A stretch of 5,965 bases of DNA from Caulobacteraceae bacterium. GTDB lineage: Bacteria; Pseudomonadota; Alphaproteobacteria; Caulobacterales; Caulobacteraceae. The position numbers were made by a program, and so were the translations under genes. The stretch lies in NCBI GenBank assembly GCA_003161535.1, contig PMOM01000178.1:1-5965 (forward strand), in the 5' to 3' direction. Shown here piece by piece: positions 1 through 5,965 of this stretch. Position 1 is the stretch's first letter. Each line of letters opens with the position of its first letter. The notes beneath the pieces are model-generated. The model had not been told where the DNA came from. It did no database searches and worked only from the letters and a program-made list of their open reading frames with translations.

Positions 1-2493
1 GCCAACTTCTCCATGACCAGCGACACCGAGCAGCTCATCGCCCACAACCTGCCGTGGCGCCAGCGGGAGGCGGCGTTCAATCGCCTCTTCCAGCCGGGAG
101 GTGACCAGATCGTCGTCGTCGTCGACGGCGCGACGCCGGAGCTGGCCGAGGAGGGAGCCGCCGCCCTGGCCGCCCGCCTGCAGAATCGCCCGGAGCTTTT
201 CAGCGAAGTGCGCCGACCGGACGCTTCGGCCTTCTTCGCCCGCGAGGGCCTCCTTTACGAGAGCCGCGCCGAGGTCACCGGTCAGATGGCACAGCTGGTG
301 GCCGCCCAGCCGTTCCTTGGGCCCCTCGCCGAAGACTCCAGCCTGCGCGGCCTGGCGGGGGCGCTGTCCACCGCCTTCACCGGCGTCGCCGCCGGCCAGG
401 CTAGTCTCACCGACCTGGCCCGGCCGATCGTCGCCCTGGCCGAGACCCTGGAGGCCCTGCGCGCCGGCCGCCCGGCTTTCTTCTCCTGGCGCACTTTGAT
501 CTCGGGCAAGCCGGCGCTGGCGCGTGACAAGCGCCACGTCATCCTGGCCACGCCCGTCCTCGACTTCGCCAAGCTGCAGTCGGGGGCCGACCCCAGCGGC
601 TTCGTCCGATCCTCCGCCCGCGCCCTGGGCCTCGACGCCGCCCACGGCGTGCGCGTGCGCCTCACCGGTCCGGTGCCCCTGCAGGACGAGGAGTTCGCCA
701 CCTTGGCGCAGCGCGCCGGCCTCATCGCCACCCTGGCGCTGGTCGCCATCACCGCCATGCTGTGGATGGCGGTCCGCTCGGCGCGGCTGATCGGCGCCAT
801 CCTCGCCACGACCTTGATCGGCCTGGCCTGCGCGGCGGCCGTGGGCCTGGCCATCTTCCACCGCTTCAATGTGATCTCGGTGGCCTTCATTCCGCTCTTC
901 GTCGGCCTGGGCATCGACTTTGGCATCCAGTTCACCGTTCGCTTCCGCGCCGAGCACGGCCCGGCCGTTCCCCTGCGCGGCGCCTTGATCGCCTCGGGCG
1001 CCGGCATGGGCCGCTCGCTCAGCCTGGCGGCGACCGCCATCGCCTGCGGCTTCCTGGCCTTCGCCCCCACCGCCTATGTCGGGGTCTCGCAGCTGGGCGT
1101 GATCGCCGGCGCCGGCATGTTCATCGCCCTGGCGCTCAACCTAACCGTCCTACCCGCCTTCATCGTCCTGCTGCGCCCGCCCGCGGCGCCGGCCCCGCCC
1201 GATCAGCGGCGCCTGGAGGGTCTGGACCGCTTCATCCTCGGCCACCGGCGAGCCGTGATCGGGGTCGCGCTGGGGGCCGCCGCCGTCTGCGCCCTGGCCC
1301 TGCCCCGGCTTCAGTTCGACTTCAACCCGATCCACCTCAAGAGCGCCAAGGTGGAGTCCGTGGCCACCCTGTTCGACCTCATGGCCGACCCCGATCAGTC
1401 GCCCGACACCCTGGAGATTGTCACCCCGTCCCTGCCCGCCGCCGACGCCCTGGCGGCGCATCTGGGGCGCCTGCCGCGGGTCGCCGAGGCGCGCACCTTG
1501 ACCAGCTTCGTGCCCGGCGACCAGGCCGCCAAGCTGGCCGCGATCAGAGACGCGGCCAATCTGCTGGACCTCACGCTCGACCCCCTGGTCACCGACCCGC
1601 CGCCCAGCGATTCCGAGGTCGTCGCCTCTCTGCGCAAGACCGCCGCGGACCTGCGCGCCGCCGCCGGCGTCTCGGCTCCGAACTCCGCCAGGGCCGCCCT
1701 GCGCCTGGCCGGCGATCTGGACTGGCTCGCCGCCGCGCCCCCGCCCATGCGCGCCCGCGCCTCGCGGATCCTGATGAGCGGCCTTACCACCGTCCTGGAC
1801 CAGACCCGCACCGCCCTCACCGCCCAGCCGGTGAACCTGCAAGGCCTGCCGCCCGACGTCACCCGCGACTGGCTGGCGCCGGATGGCCGCGCCCGGGTTT
1901 CGGTGATTCCCAAGGGAAATTCCAACGACAACGCCGTGCTCAGCGCCTTCATCGCGCAGGTGGCCGCGGTCGCGCCCACGGCGACCGGTTCGCCCGTTGG
2001 GGTTCAGGAAGGCGGACGCACCGTGGCCGGGGCCTTCGCCGAAGCCGGAGCGCTTTCCTTCATCGCCATCACCCTGCTGCTCTTCGCCGTCCTGCGCCGC
2101 TCGCGTGACGTGGCCATCACCATGGCCCCCATCGTGCTCACCGGACTTCTCACCCTGGGAAGCTGTGTCGCCATCGGCCAGCCGCTCAACTTCGCCAACA
2201 TCATCGCCCTGCCATTGCTGTTTGGCATCGGCGTCGCCTTTCACATCTATTTCGTCATGGCGTGGCGAGCGGGCGGCGGCCATCTGCTGCAGTCGAGCCT
2301 GACGCGGGGCATCTTCTTCAGCGCCCTGGCCACGGCCACCGGCTTTGGCAGCCTGTGGGCGTCGAGCCATCCAGGCACCGCCAGCATGGGCAAGCTGCTG
2401 ATGATCTCCCTGGTGTGGACCCTGGTGTCGGCCCTGCTTTTCCAACCGGCGCTGATGGGGCCGCCGCCAAGCGACCGCGCTCCTGCCGGTTAG
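1..2493 (+). CDS. hpnN: Hopanoid-associated RND/MMPL transporter HpnN, 5' end missing
   Basis: HpnN-type RND transporter, an inner-membrane protein that in characterised bacteria helps move hopanoids to the outer membrane. The frame is open from base 1: Ala-Asn-Phe-Ser precedes the first Met (base 13), which looks internal because the first membrane helix expected before the first periplasmic domain is absent. About 40-50 N-terminal residues probably lie outside the window. Numbering from that Met, residues 1-230 form the first periplasmic domain. Hydrophobic helices follow at about 237-254, 258-281, 286-308, 336-355 and 362-388, then one at 414-430. A second periplasmic domain spans about 431-675, with helices at about 678-694, 700-722, 728-750, 766-783 and 793-812. 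This two-fold RND architecture, the segment GIDFGIQF (300-307) and the HpnN-like opening LPWRQREAAFN support the call over a generic MMPL protein. The stop is TAG at 2491. No frameshift is visible. Confidence 0.9.
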   Translation, partial: ANFSMTSDTEQLIAHNLPWRQREAAFNRLFQPGGDQIVVVVDGATPELAEEGAAALAARLQNRPELFSEVRRPDASAFFAREGLLYESRAEVTGQMAQLVAAQPFLGPLAEDSSLRGLAGALSTAFTGVAAGQASLTDLARPIVALAETLEALRAGRPAFFSWRTLISGKPALARDKRHVILATPVLDFAKLQSGADPSGFVRSSARALGLDAAHGVRVRLTGPVPLQDEEFATLAQRAGLIATLALVAITAMLWMAVRSARLIGAILATTLIGLACAAAVGLAIFHRFNVISVAFIPLFVGLGIDFGIQFTVRFRAEHGPAVPLRGALIASGAGMGRSLSLAATAIACGFLAFAPTAYVGVSQLGVIAGAGMFIALALNLTVLPAFIVLLRPPAAPAPPDQRRLEGLDRFILGHRRAVIGVALGAAAVCALALPRLQFDFNPIHLKSAKVESVATLFDLMADPDQSPDTLEIVTPSLPAADALAAHLGRLPRVAEARTLTSFVPGDQAAKLAAIRDAANLLDLTLDPLVTDPPPSDSEVVASLRKTAADLRAAAGVSAPNSARAALRLAGDLDWLAAAPPPMRARASRILMSGLTTVLDQTRTALTAQPVNLQGLPPDVTRDWLAPDGRARVSVIPKGNSNDNAVLSAFIAQVAAVAPTATGSPVGVQEGGRTVAGAFAEAGALSFIAITLLLFAVLRRSRDVAITMAPIVLTGLLTLGSCVAIGQPLNFANIIALPLLFGIGVAFHIYFVMAWRAGGGHLLQSSLTRGIFFSALATATGFGSLWASSHPGTASMGKLLMISLVWTLVSALLFQPALMGPPPSDRAPAG

Positions 2494-2505
2494 GTAGTCT
2501 CGGGC

Positions 2506-3114
2506 CTATTTCAGCAAGTTCTCGGTGAGCGCGTCGAGGTGGGCGACCAGGCCCTTGGCCCCGCCCGCCGCAAGGGGGGCGGCGAAGTCCGAGCGCCGCG
2601 TGGTCAGCTGACTGATCGCGCCATAGTAGACATCGACAATTTTCCAGCCCGCCGGCGTCTGGCGCATGCGGTAGGTCAAGGCGACCGACGCACCGTGCGG
2701 CGCGGTCAGATGGGACTGGACGATCTTGTCGGCGCCGCGGGTTTCGACCCTGGCGTCAATGTCGAAGCGCTCGCCGCCAAACCTATTGAAATTATGCGCG
2801 TAGCTGGCCGCCGAAAGCCGCGTGAAGGCGCTGACCAACGCCTCGTGCTCGCTCTGTGTCATTCCCGTCCAAGCGGGGCCGACCGCGAATCGGGTCATCA
2901 GCGGCAAGTCGAACGACGCTTCGATAAGCGGCGTCAGCGTCTTGTAGCGGACCCTGGCGCTCAAGCTCGCGCCCGCCTTCATGCTCTCCAGAAGGCCGTG
3001 ATCCAGCGCCTCGACGCGCGCGGCGGCCGGATCGGTGGCGTCGGCCGACGCGGCGCGGGCCACGCCGAGGAGCGCCAGCGCGGCGGCCAGAGCGATGAGC
3101 GGACGATGTCTCAA
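2506..3114 (-). CDS. hpnM: MlaC/Ttg2D-family periplasmic lipid-binding protein, HpnM-like
   Basis: A 202-residue secreted protein of the MlaC/Ttg2D (toluene tolerance) family. Members bind lipids in the periplasm, and the HpnM branch is associated with hopanoid biosynthesis loci. A TTG start at 3114 is preferred because GAGG lies 7 bases upstream and it gives a clean signal peptide: MRHRP, a hydrophobic run at residues 6-18, then likely cleavage after Ala-Ser-Ala at residue 24. The nearest in-frame ATG (3183) would overlap the upstream gene and push the hydrophobic segment about 24 residues inward. Family traits visible are FDLPLMTRFAVGPAW (68-82), the AF-x-x-L-x-x-x-YA helix (96-106), FGGERFDI (112-119) and WKIVDVYYGAISQL (157-170). 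Length fits the family. It converges on hpnN with a 12-base gap and follows the VOC gene by 34 bases. Placement as HpnM rather than a general MlaC rests partly on the hpnN neighbour. Confidence 0.8.
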   Translation of the reverse strand: MRHRPLIALAAALALLGVARAASADATDPAAARVEALDHGLLESMKAGASLSARVRYKTLTPLIEASFDLPLMTRFAVGPAWTGMTQSEHEALVSAFTRLSAASYAHNFNRFGGERFDIDARVETRGADKIVQSHLTAPHGASVALTYRMRQTPAGWKIVDVYYGAISQLTTRRSDFAAPLAAGGAKGLVAHLDALTENLLK

Positions 3115-3121
3115 GATGGAA

Positions 3122-3125
3122 CCTC
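3122..3125 (-). promoter_or_regulatory. Ribosome binding site supporting the TTG start of the hpnM-like gene
   Basis: Minus-strand GAGG sits 7 bases before the TTG at 3114, inside the 34-base gap after the VOC stop codon. It is the main sequence support for a non-ATG start, together with the signal peptide that begins right after it. Confidence 0.55.
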
Positions 3126-3148
3126 GCGGGCTCGGGCCAGGGACGCTT

Positions 3149-3517
3149 TCAACCAACCTTGAACACGCAGACTTTGTTGCCATCAAGGTCACGGAAATAG
3201 GCGCCATAGAACGTATCGCCGCGCAGGCCCGGCGCGCCCTCGTCGGCGCCGCCGTTGGCCATGGCCCTGGCGTGGGTCTTGTCGACCAGCTCTCGCGAGG
3301 GCGCCGCCAGGGCGACCATGGCGCCGTTGCCGGGGCTCGCCGCCCTGCCGTCATAGGGCTTGCAGATCGCGAACATGGCTCCCCGGGACTGCGAGCCATA
3401 GCCCTGGAAGCTATCGGTGGTCATGGTGCGCTTGCCGCCCAGATCCTCCAGCACCGCGTCGTAAAACCGCTTTGCCTTCTCGAAGTCATTGCTGCCCAAG
3501 GTGACGTAACCGATCAT
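3149..3517 (-). CDS. VOC-family (glyoxalase/bleomycin-resistance-like) protein
   Basis: A 122-residue single-domain protein of the vicinal oxygen chelate superfamily, probably cytosolic. It opens with the family's first strand and helix (MIGYVTLGSNDFEKAKRFYDAVL), has the mid-domain strand GAMFAICKPYDG (46-57), and ends with FYGAYFRDLDGNKVCVF (103-119), the usual C-terminal strand pair with the DxDGN turn. A second in-frame ATG two codons upstream (3523) is possible, but GAGGAG lies only 2 bases from it and 8 bases from the ATG at 3517, which also matches how such proteins usually begin. The metal-binding His/Glu set of true glyoxalase I is not evident, so lactoylglutathione lyase activity should not be assumed, and the substrate is unknown. 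It probably shares a transcript with the hpnM-like gene downstream and is divergent from the methyltransferase operon. Confidence 0.88.
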   Translation of the reverse strand: MIGYVTLGSNDFEKAKRFYDAVLEDLGGKRTMTTDSFQGYGSQSRGAMFAICKPYDGRAASPGNGAMVALAAPSRELVDKTHARAMANGGADEGAPGLRGDTFYGAYFRDLDGNKVCVFKVG

Positions 3518-3525
3518 CGCCATTT

Positions 3526-3531
3526 CTCCTC
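3526..3531 (-). promoter_or_regulatory. Ribosome binding site deciding the VOC gene start
   Basis: Read on the minus strand this is GAGGAG. It is 2 bases from the ATG at 3523, which is too close, and 8 bases from the ATG at 3517, which is normal spacing. It therefore favours the shorter protein. Confidence 0.65.
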
Positions 3532-3613
3532 GTTCGAATGCGCCGCGTGCGGGTCAGTGCCTTGCGGCCCGGCCTCAAAGCAAGCGAAAAGGTGGGCCAG
3601 ACGGGCCATCCGT

Positions 3614-3618
3614 GGGAG
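3614..3618 (+). promoter_or_regulatory. Ribosome binding site of the methyltransferase gene
   Basis: GGGAG lies 7 bases before the ATG at 3626. The reading frame stays open far upstream (to at least 3035), but only because that stretch is GC-rich antisense to the VOC and hpnM-like genes. This site fixes the start at 3626. Confidence 0.6.
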
Positions 3619-3625
3619 AGTACAC

Positions 3626-4519
3626 ATGCCGATCTCTGGCGCGGGAGGAGTCGCGACCAACGCCGACCAGATCGACTACTGGAACGCCGACGCCGGCGAG
3701 ATGTGGGCCGCCCTGCAGGAGAGGCTGGACCGCCAGATCGAACCCCTCGGACGCCTGGCCATCGAGGCCCTTTCGCCGAGCTTGGGTGAGCGGGTGATCG
3801 ACATCGGTTGCGGCTGCGGCCAGACCAGCCTTGAGCTGGCCGATCGTGTCGGTCCGACCGGCCGCGTCCTGGGTGTGGACATTTCCTCGCCGATGCTGGC
3901 CGTCGCCCGTCGCCGAGCCGCGCACGGCGGTGTCATCGCGACGAGGTTCCTTCAGACCGACGCCCAGATCCACCCCTTTGAGCCCGGCGGCGCGGACGCG
4001 GCCTTTTCGCGTTTCGGGGTGATGTTCTTTGGCGATCCCGTCGCCGCTTTCGCCAACATCCGCGCCGCCTTGGCGCCGGGCGGCCGACTGGCGTTCGTCT
4101 GCTGGCGGGCGATGGAGCTCAACGACTTCATGATCGTGCCGCTCAAGGCGGCCGCGCCGCACCTGCCCGCGCCCTCCGCCCCACCGGACCCCAACGCGCC
4201 AGGGCCGTTCGCCTTCGCCGACAGCGATCGCGTCCTGGACATCCTCACGCGGGCGGGCTTTTCGGACATCGACATTCTTGCCCACGACCAGGCCATCGGC
4301 GGCGGCGACATCGAGGAGGCCTTGGAGACCGCTCTGGGCATCGGGCCGCTGGGCCGCGCGCTGCGCGAGCAGCCACGTCTCAGGACGCTCGTCGAGGACA
4401 CCGTCCGCTCGGCTCTCAAACCCTACGCCGGAGAAGACGGCGTCTTCCTGCCATCGGCGAGCTGGATCGTCACCGCCCGCAATGGCGCTCCCCCCCAAGC
4501 GAAAGTCCAAGCGCGATGA
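3626..4519 (+). CDS. Class I SAM-dependent methyltransferase
   Basis: A 297-residue cytosolic enzyme expected to transfer a methyl group from S-adenosylmethionine to an unidentified acceptor. The Rossmann-type core is clear: motif I is VIDIGCGCG (57-65), the acidic residue that holds the SAM ribose ends VLGVD (Asp85), Asp112 falls in the adenine-binding TDAQ segment, and FSRFGVMFFGDP (127-138) with LAPGGRLAFVCWR (149-161) forms the motif around strands 4 and 5. Residues about 165-297 form a longer C-terminal part that may shape the acceptor pocket. The fold resembles UbiE-like enzymes, but nothing identifies quinone methylation. It is the first gene of a three-gene run, and its TGA overlaps the next start by ATGA (4516-4519), implying translational coupling. 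There is no membrane segment or signal peptide. The family is well supported; the substrate is unknown. Confidence 0.9.
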   Translation: MPISGAGGVATNADQIDYWNADAGEMWAALQERLDRQIEPLGRLAIEALSPSLGERVIDIGCGCGQTSLELADRVGPTGRVLGVDISSPMLAVARRRAAHGGVIATRFLQTDAQIHPFEPGGADAAFSRFGVMFFGDPVAAFANIRAALAPGGRLAFVCWRAMELNDFMIVPLKAAAPHLPAPSAPPDPNAPGPFAFADSDRVLDILTRAGFSDIDILAHDQAIGGGDIEEALETALGIGPLGRALREQPRLRTLVEDTVRSALKPYAGEDGVFLPSASWIVTARNGAPPQAKVQAR

Positions 4520-5280
4520 TCGAACAGCAGATCGACATTCCAACGAAAGACGGCGCGACCACGACCTTCATTTGCCACCCCGAGCGCGGCGGTCCGCACC
4601 CGCCGATCATCTTCTACATGGACGCCCCGGCCATCCGCGAAGAGCTTCGCGACATGGTTCGCCGCCTGGCCAGCGTCGGCTACTACGTCGTGTTGCCTAA
4701 CCTCTACTATCGCTCCGGCGTCATGGAACTGGGATCATTCACGCGCGAGGAAGACGCCCCCGTCCGTGCACGGATGATGGAGTTGATGGCGTCAATCACC
4801 ATAGATATGATCATGGATGACACCGCCGCCCTCTTGGCCTTCGTAGCCGGTCAGGACGCCGCCAGCGCGGGACCCACCGGCTGCGTGGGCTATTGCATGA
4901 GCGGTCAGTTCGCCATCAACGCCGCCGCCAGGTTCCCCGAGCGTGTCGCCGCCGCGGCGTCGGTCTATGGCGTGCGCCTGGTCACCGATCAGGCCGACAG
5001 TCCGCATCTGGCCGGCGAAAAGGCCAAGGGCGAACTCTATTTCGCCTGCGCCGAGATCGACCACTGGGCCCCCATGGAGATGATCCCGCCGCTGCGCCAA
5101 GCCCTGGCCGAATCCAGCGTCGTGGCCGAGGTGGAGGTCTACCCCGGCGTCGAACATGGCTTTGCTTTTCCCCAACGCGCCGCTTACGACAGAGCCGCCG
5201 CGGAGCGTCATTGGGAGCGGCTGTTTGCCTTGTTTGATCGGCGCTTGCGGACACCACGCAAAGAGGGGACGCAAAAATGA
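4516..5280 (+). CDS. Dienelactone hydrolase family protein (alpha/beta hydrolase)
   Basis: A 254-residue alpha/beta hydrolase of the dienelactone hydrolase family. Characterised members open dienelactones in chlorocatechol and protoanemonin pathways, but many relatives act on other esters or lactones. The triad can be read directly: nucleophile Cys127 in the elbow GYCMSG (125-130), Asp182 in AEIDHW and His214 in GVEHGFAF. Asp36 in FYMDAP sits where classical enzymes carry a Glu next to the nucleophile. The segment RLASVGYYVVLPNLYYR (50-66) is typical of a subfamily whose substrates are poorly defined. Length is close to the usual 230-250. There is no signal peptide, so it is probably cytosolic. 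It starts inside the methyltransferase stop codon (ATGA) with only a weak Shine-Dalgarno, and ends in another ATGA with the dioxygenase gene, so it is probably translated by coupling within this operon. Confidence 0.92.
   Translation: MIEQQIDIPTKDGATTTFICHPERGGPHPPIIFYMDAPAIREELRDMVRRLASVGYYVVLPNLYYRSGVMELGSFTREEDAPVRARMMELMASITIDMIMDDTAALLAFVAGQDAASAGPTGCVGYCMSGQFAINAAARFPERVAAAASVYGVRLVTDQADSPHLAGEKAKGELYFACAEIDHWAPMEMIPPLRQALAESSVVAEVEVYPGVEHGFAFPQRAAYDRAAAERHWERLFALFDRRLRTPRKEGTQK
5262..5268 (+). promoter_or_regulatory. Ribosome binding site of the TauD/TfdA-type gene
   Basis: AGAGGGG lies 8 bases before the ATG at 5277, within the last codons of the hydrolase gene. It supports the ATGA overlap start and suggests that the dioxygenase can also be initiated independently of read-through coupling. 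Confidence 0.65.
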
Positions 5281-5965
5281 ACCGGCATGTGGCAAGCCTG
5301 AAGGCCGCGACCTCTTTGGCCATCGCGCCGCTCACCCCCACGATTGGCGCGGAGATTTCCGGCCTCGATCTCGCCATCCCCTTGGAACCGGCGGCCCTGG
5401 CCACGATCAAGGCGGCGCTACTGGAACACAAGGTGCTGTTTTTCCGCGACCAGGACATCACCACCGACCAGCACCTGGCCTTCGCGCGTAACTTTGGCGA
5501 GTTGGAAGCGCACCCCTTCGCGCCGCACAAGCCCGACTATCCGCAGGTGCTGGCCATCACCCACGACCGGCAAAGTCGCGGGCGGGAGAACACCTGGCAT
5601 AGCGACGTCACCTGGCGGGCCGAGCCCTCACTAGGATCGATTCTTCGGGCGCTGGAGGTCCCCGAGGTGGGGGGCGATACCCTGTTCGCCGACATGGCCG
5701 CCGCTTACCAGGGCCTCTCCGACGAAGTGAAAGAGGCCATCACGGACCGCCGCGCGGTCCACGACTTCGCCCACTTCCGCAACGGGATGCGCAAGGCCGG
5801 CAAGACGGAAGAGGAAATCGAGGCCTTCAACGCCGCCTACCCGATGGTCGAACATCCCGTCGTGCGCACCCATCCGCAAACCGGCGCCAAGGCCATCTAT
5901 GTCAACGCCGCCTTCACCCAACACATCGTCGGCATGGACAAGGCGCAATCGGACAGGCTGCTGAA
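5277..5965 (+). CDS. TauD/TfdA-family Fe(II)/2-oxoglutarate dioxygenase, 3' end missing
   Basis: The first 229 residues of a 2-oxoglutarate-dependent dioxygenase; the frame is open to the last base and the stop lies beyond the window. Family members hydroxylate substrates such as taurine, alkyl sulfates or 2,4-D using Fe(II), oxygen and 2-oxoglutarate. Visible hallmarks are LTPTIGAEISGLDL (19-32), KVLFFRDQ (52-59), the iron-binding His108-x-Asp110 in NTWHSDVTW, Thr135 in GGDTLFADM (a likely 2-oxoglutarate contact), and HPVVRTHPQTGAKAIYVN (193-210). The distal iron-binding His and the 2-oxoglutarate-binding Arg should lie in the missing C-terminal part, since full proteins are about 280-300 residues. 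The start overlaps the hydrolase stop (ATGA), with a good ribosome binding site 8 bases before it. TfdA, TauD and alkylsulfatase-like functions cannot be told apart from this fragment. Confidence 0.92.
   Translation, partial: MNRHVASLKAATSLAIAPLTPTIGAEISGLDLAIPLEPAALATIKAALLEHKVLFFRDQDITTDQHLAFARNFGELEAHPFAPHKPDYPQVLAITHDRQSRGRENTWHSDVTWRAEPSLGSILRALEVPEVGGDTLFADMAAAYQGLSDEVKEAITDRRAVHDFAHFRNGMRKAGKTEEEIEAFNAAYPMVEHPVVRTHPQTGAKAIYVNAAFTQHIVGMDKAQSDRLL

Larger units (their letters stand above)
3518..3625. promoter_or_regulatory. Divergent intergenic region between the VOC gene and the methyltransferase operon
   Basis: About 100 bases separate two gene groups transcribed away from each other, so promoters for both sides are expected here. 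This is inferred from gene orientation. Ribosome binding sites are visible at each edge. A short inverted repeat, CTTGC (3561-3565) and GCAAG (3580-3584) with a 14-base gap, and a direct repeat of GGGCCA (3594-3599 and 3603-3608) lie between them. I cannot assign a convincing -35/-10 pair. TTGCGG at 3562 followed by GCAAGC at 3580 only loosely resembles the alphaproteobacterial housekeeping promoter. Confidence 0.4.

Noticed and set aside
762..2108. A 448-codon plus-strand open frame overlapping hpnN in another frame
   Set aside because: The product is dominated by Arg, Pro, Gly and Ala with no fold signature. It is a shadow of hpnN.
1150..2445. A 431-codon open frame on the minus strand opposite hpnN
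   Set aside because: Its product is a low-complexity run rich in Gly, Gln, Arg and His with no recognisable domain, and it lies wholly opposite a well-supported membrane protein. Long antisense open frames are expected at this GC content.
2494..2505. Possible bidirectional terminator between hpnN and the hpnM-like gene
   Set aside because: The gap is only 12 bases, and no stable hairpin or T-run is visible there or just beside it.
2539..3162. A plus-strand open frame of 207 codons opposite the hpnM-like gene
   Set aside because: The minus strand gives a signal peptide and MlaC-family motifs, while the plus frame gives only charged low-complexity sequence.
3035..3625. N-terminal extension of the methyltransferase frame
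   Set aside because: The added 197 codons are antisense to the hpnM-like and VOC genes and have no domain. A good ribosome binding site and a natural N-terminus occur at 3626.
3575..4543. A 322-codon minus-strand open frame opposite the methyltransferase
   Set aside because: It has no domain signature and lies opposite a clear SAM-binding protein, so it is a codon-bias shadow.
5631..5948. A 105-codon minus-strand open frame at the right end
   Set aside because: It lies opposite the TauD/TfdA-type gene, whose iron-binding and core motifs are clear, and it has no recognisable features itself.

Overview
The window is GC-rich (roughly two thirds G+C), almost fully coding, and reads as an ordinary chromosomal segment of an alphaproteobacterium. 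The hopanoid-transport gene, the codon use (strong preference for C or G at third positions) and the style of the proteins suggest a Caulobacterales-type organism (Caulobacter/Phenylobacterium-like). This placement is an inference from general impression, not a database result.

Layout. (1) Bases 1-2493, plus strand: most of hpnN, a large RND/MMPL-type membrane protein associated with moving hopanoids to the outer membrane; its first part lies before the window. (2) Bases 2506-3114, minus strand: an MlaC/Ttg2D-type periplasmic lipid-binding protein that fits HpnM, converging on hpnN with only 12 bases between the stop codons and starting at a TTG. (3) Bases 3149-3517, minus strand: a small VOC-fold (glyoxalase/bleomycin-resistance-like) protein, 34 bases upstream of hpnM and probably co-transcribed with it. 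(4) Bases about 3518-3625: a short divergent intergenic region that must hold the start signals for both sides. (5) Bases 3626-5965, plus strand: three genes with two successive ATGA stop/start overlaps, encoding a SAM-dependent methyltransferase, a dienelactone-hydrolase-family protein and a TauD/TfdA-type Fe(II)/2-oxoglutarate dioxygenase that runs off the right edge.

How the genes may work together. hpnN and hpnM are functionally linked by family knowledge: both are hopanoid-associated and would act on lipid movement between the inner and outer membranes. The methyltransferase-hydrolase-dioxygenase set looks like a small catabolic or modification operon, but the sequence does not show its substrate. 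I see no tRNA, rRNA, CRISPR array, insertion sequence, phage gene or clear terminator, and nothing that amounts to an undescribed system. The most interesting item is the tightly coupled three-gene enzyme operon.
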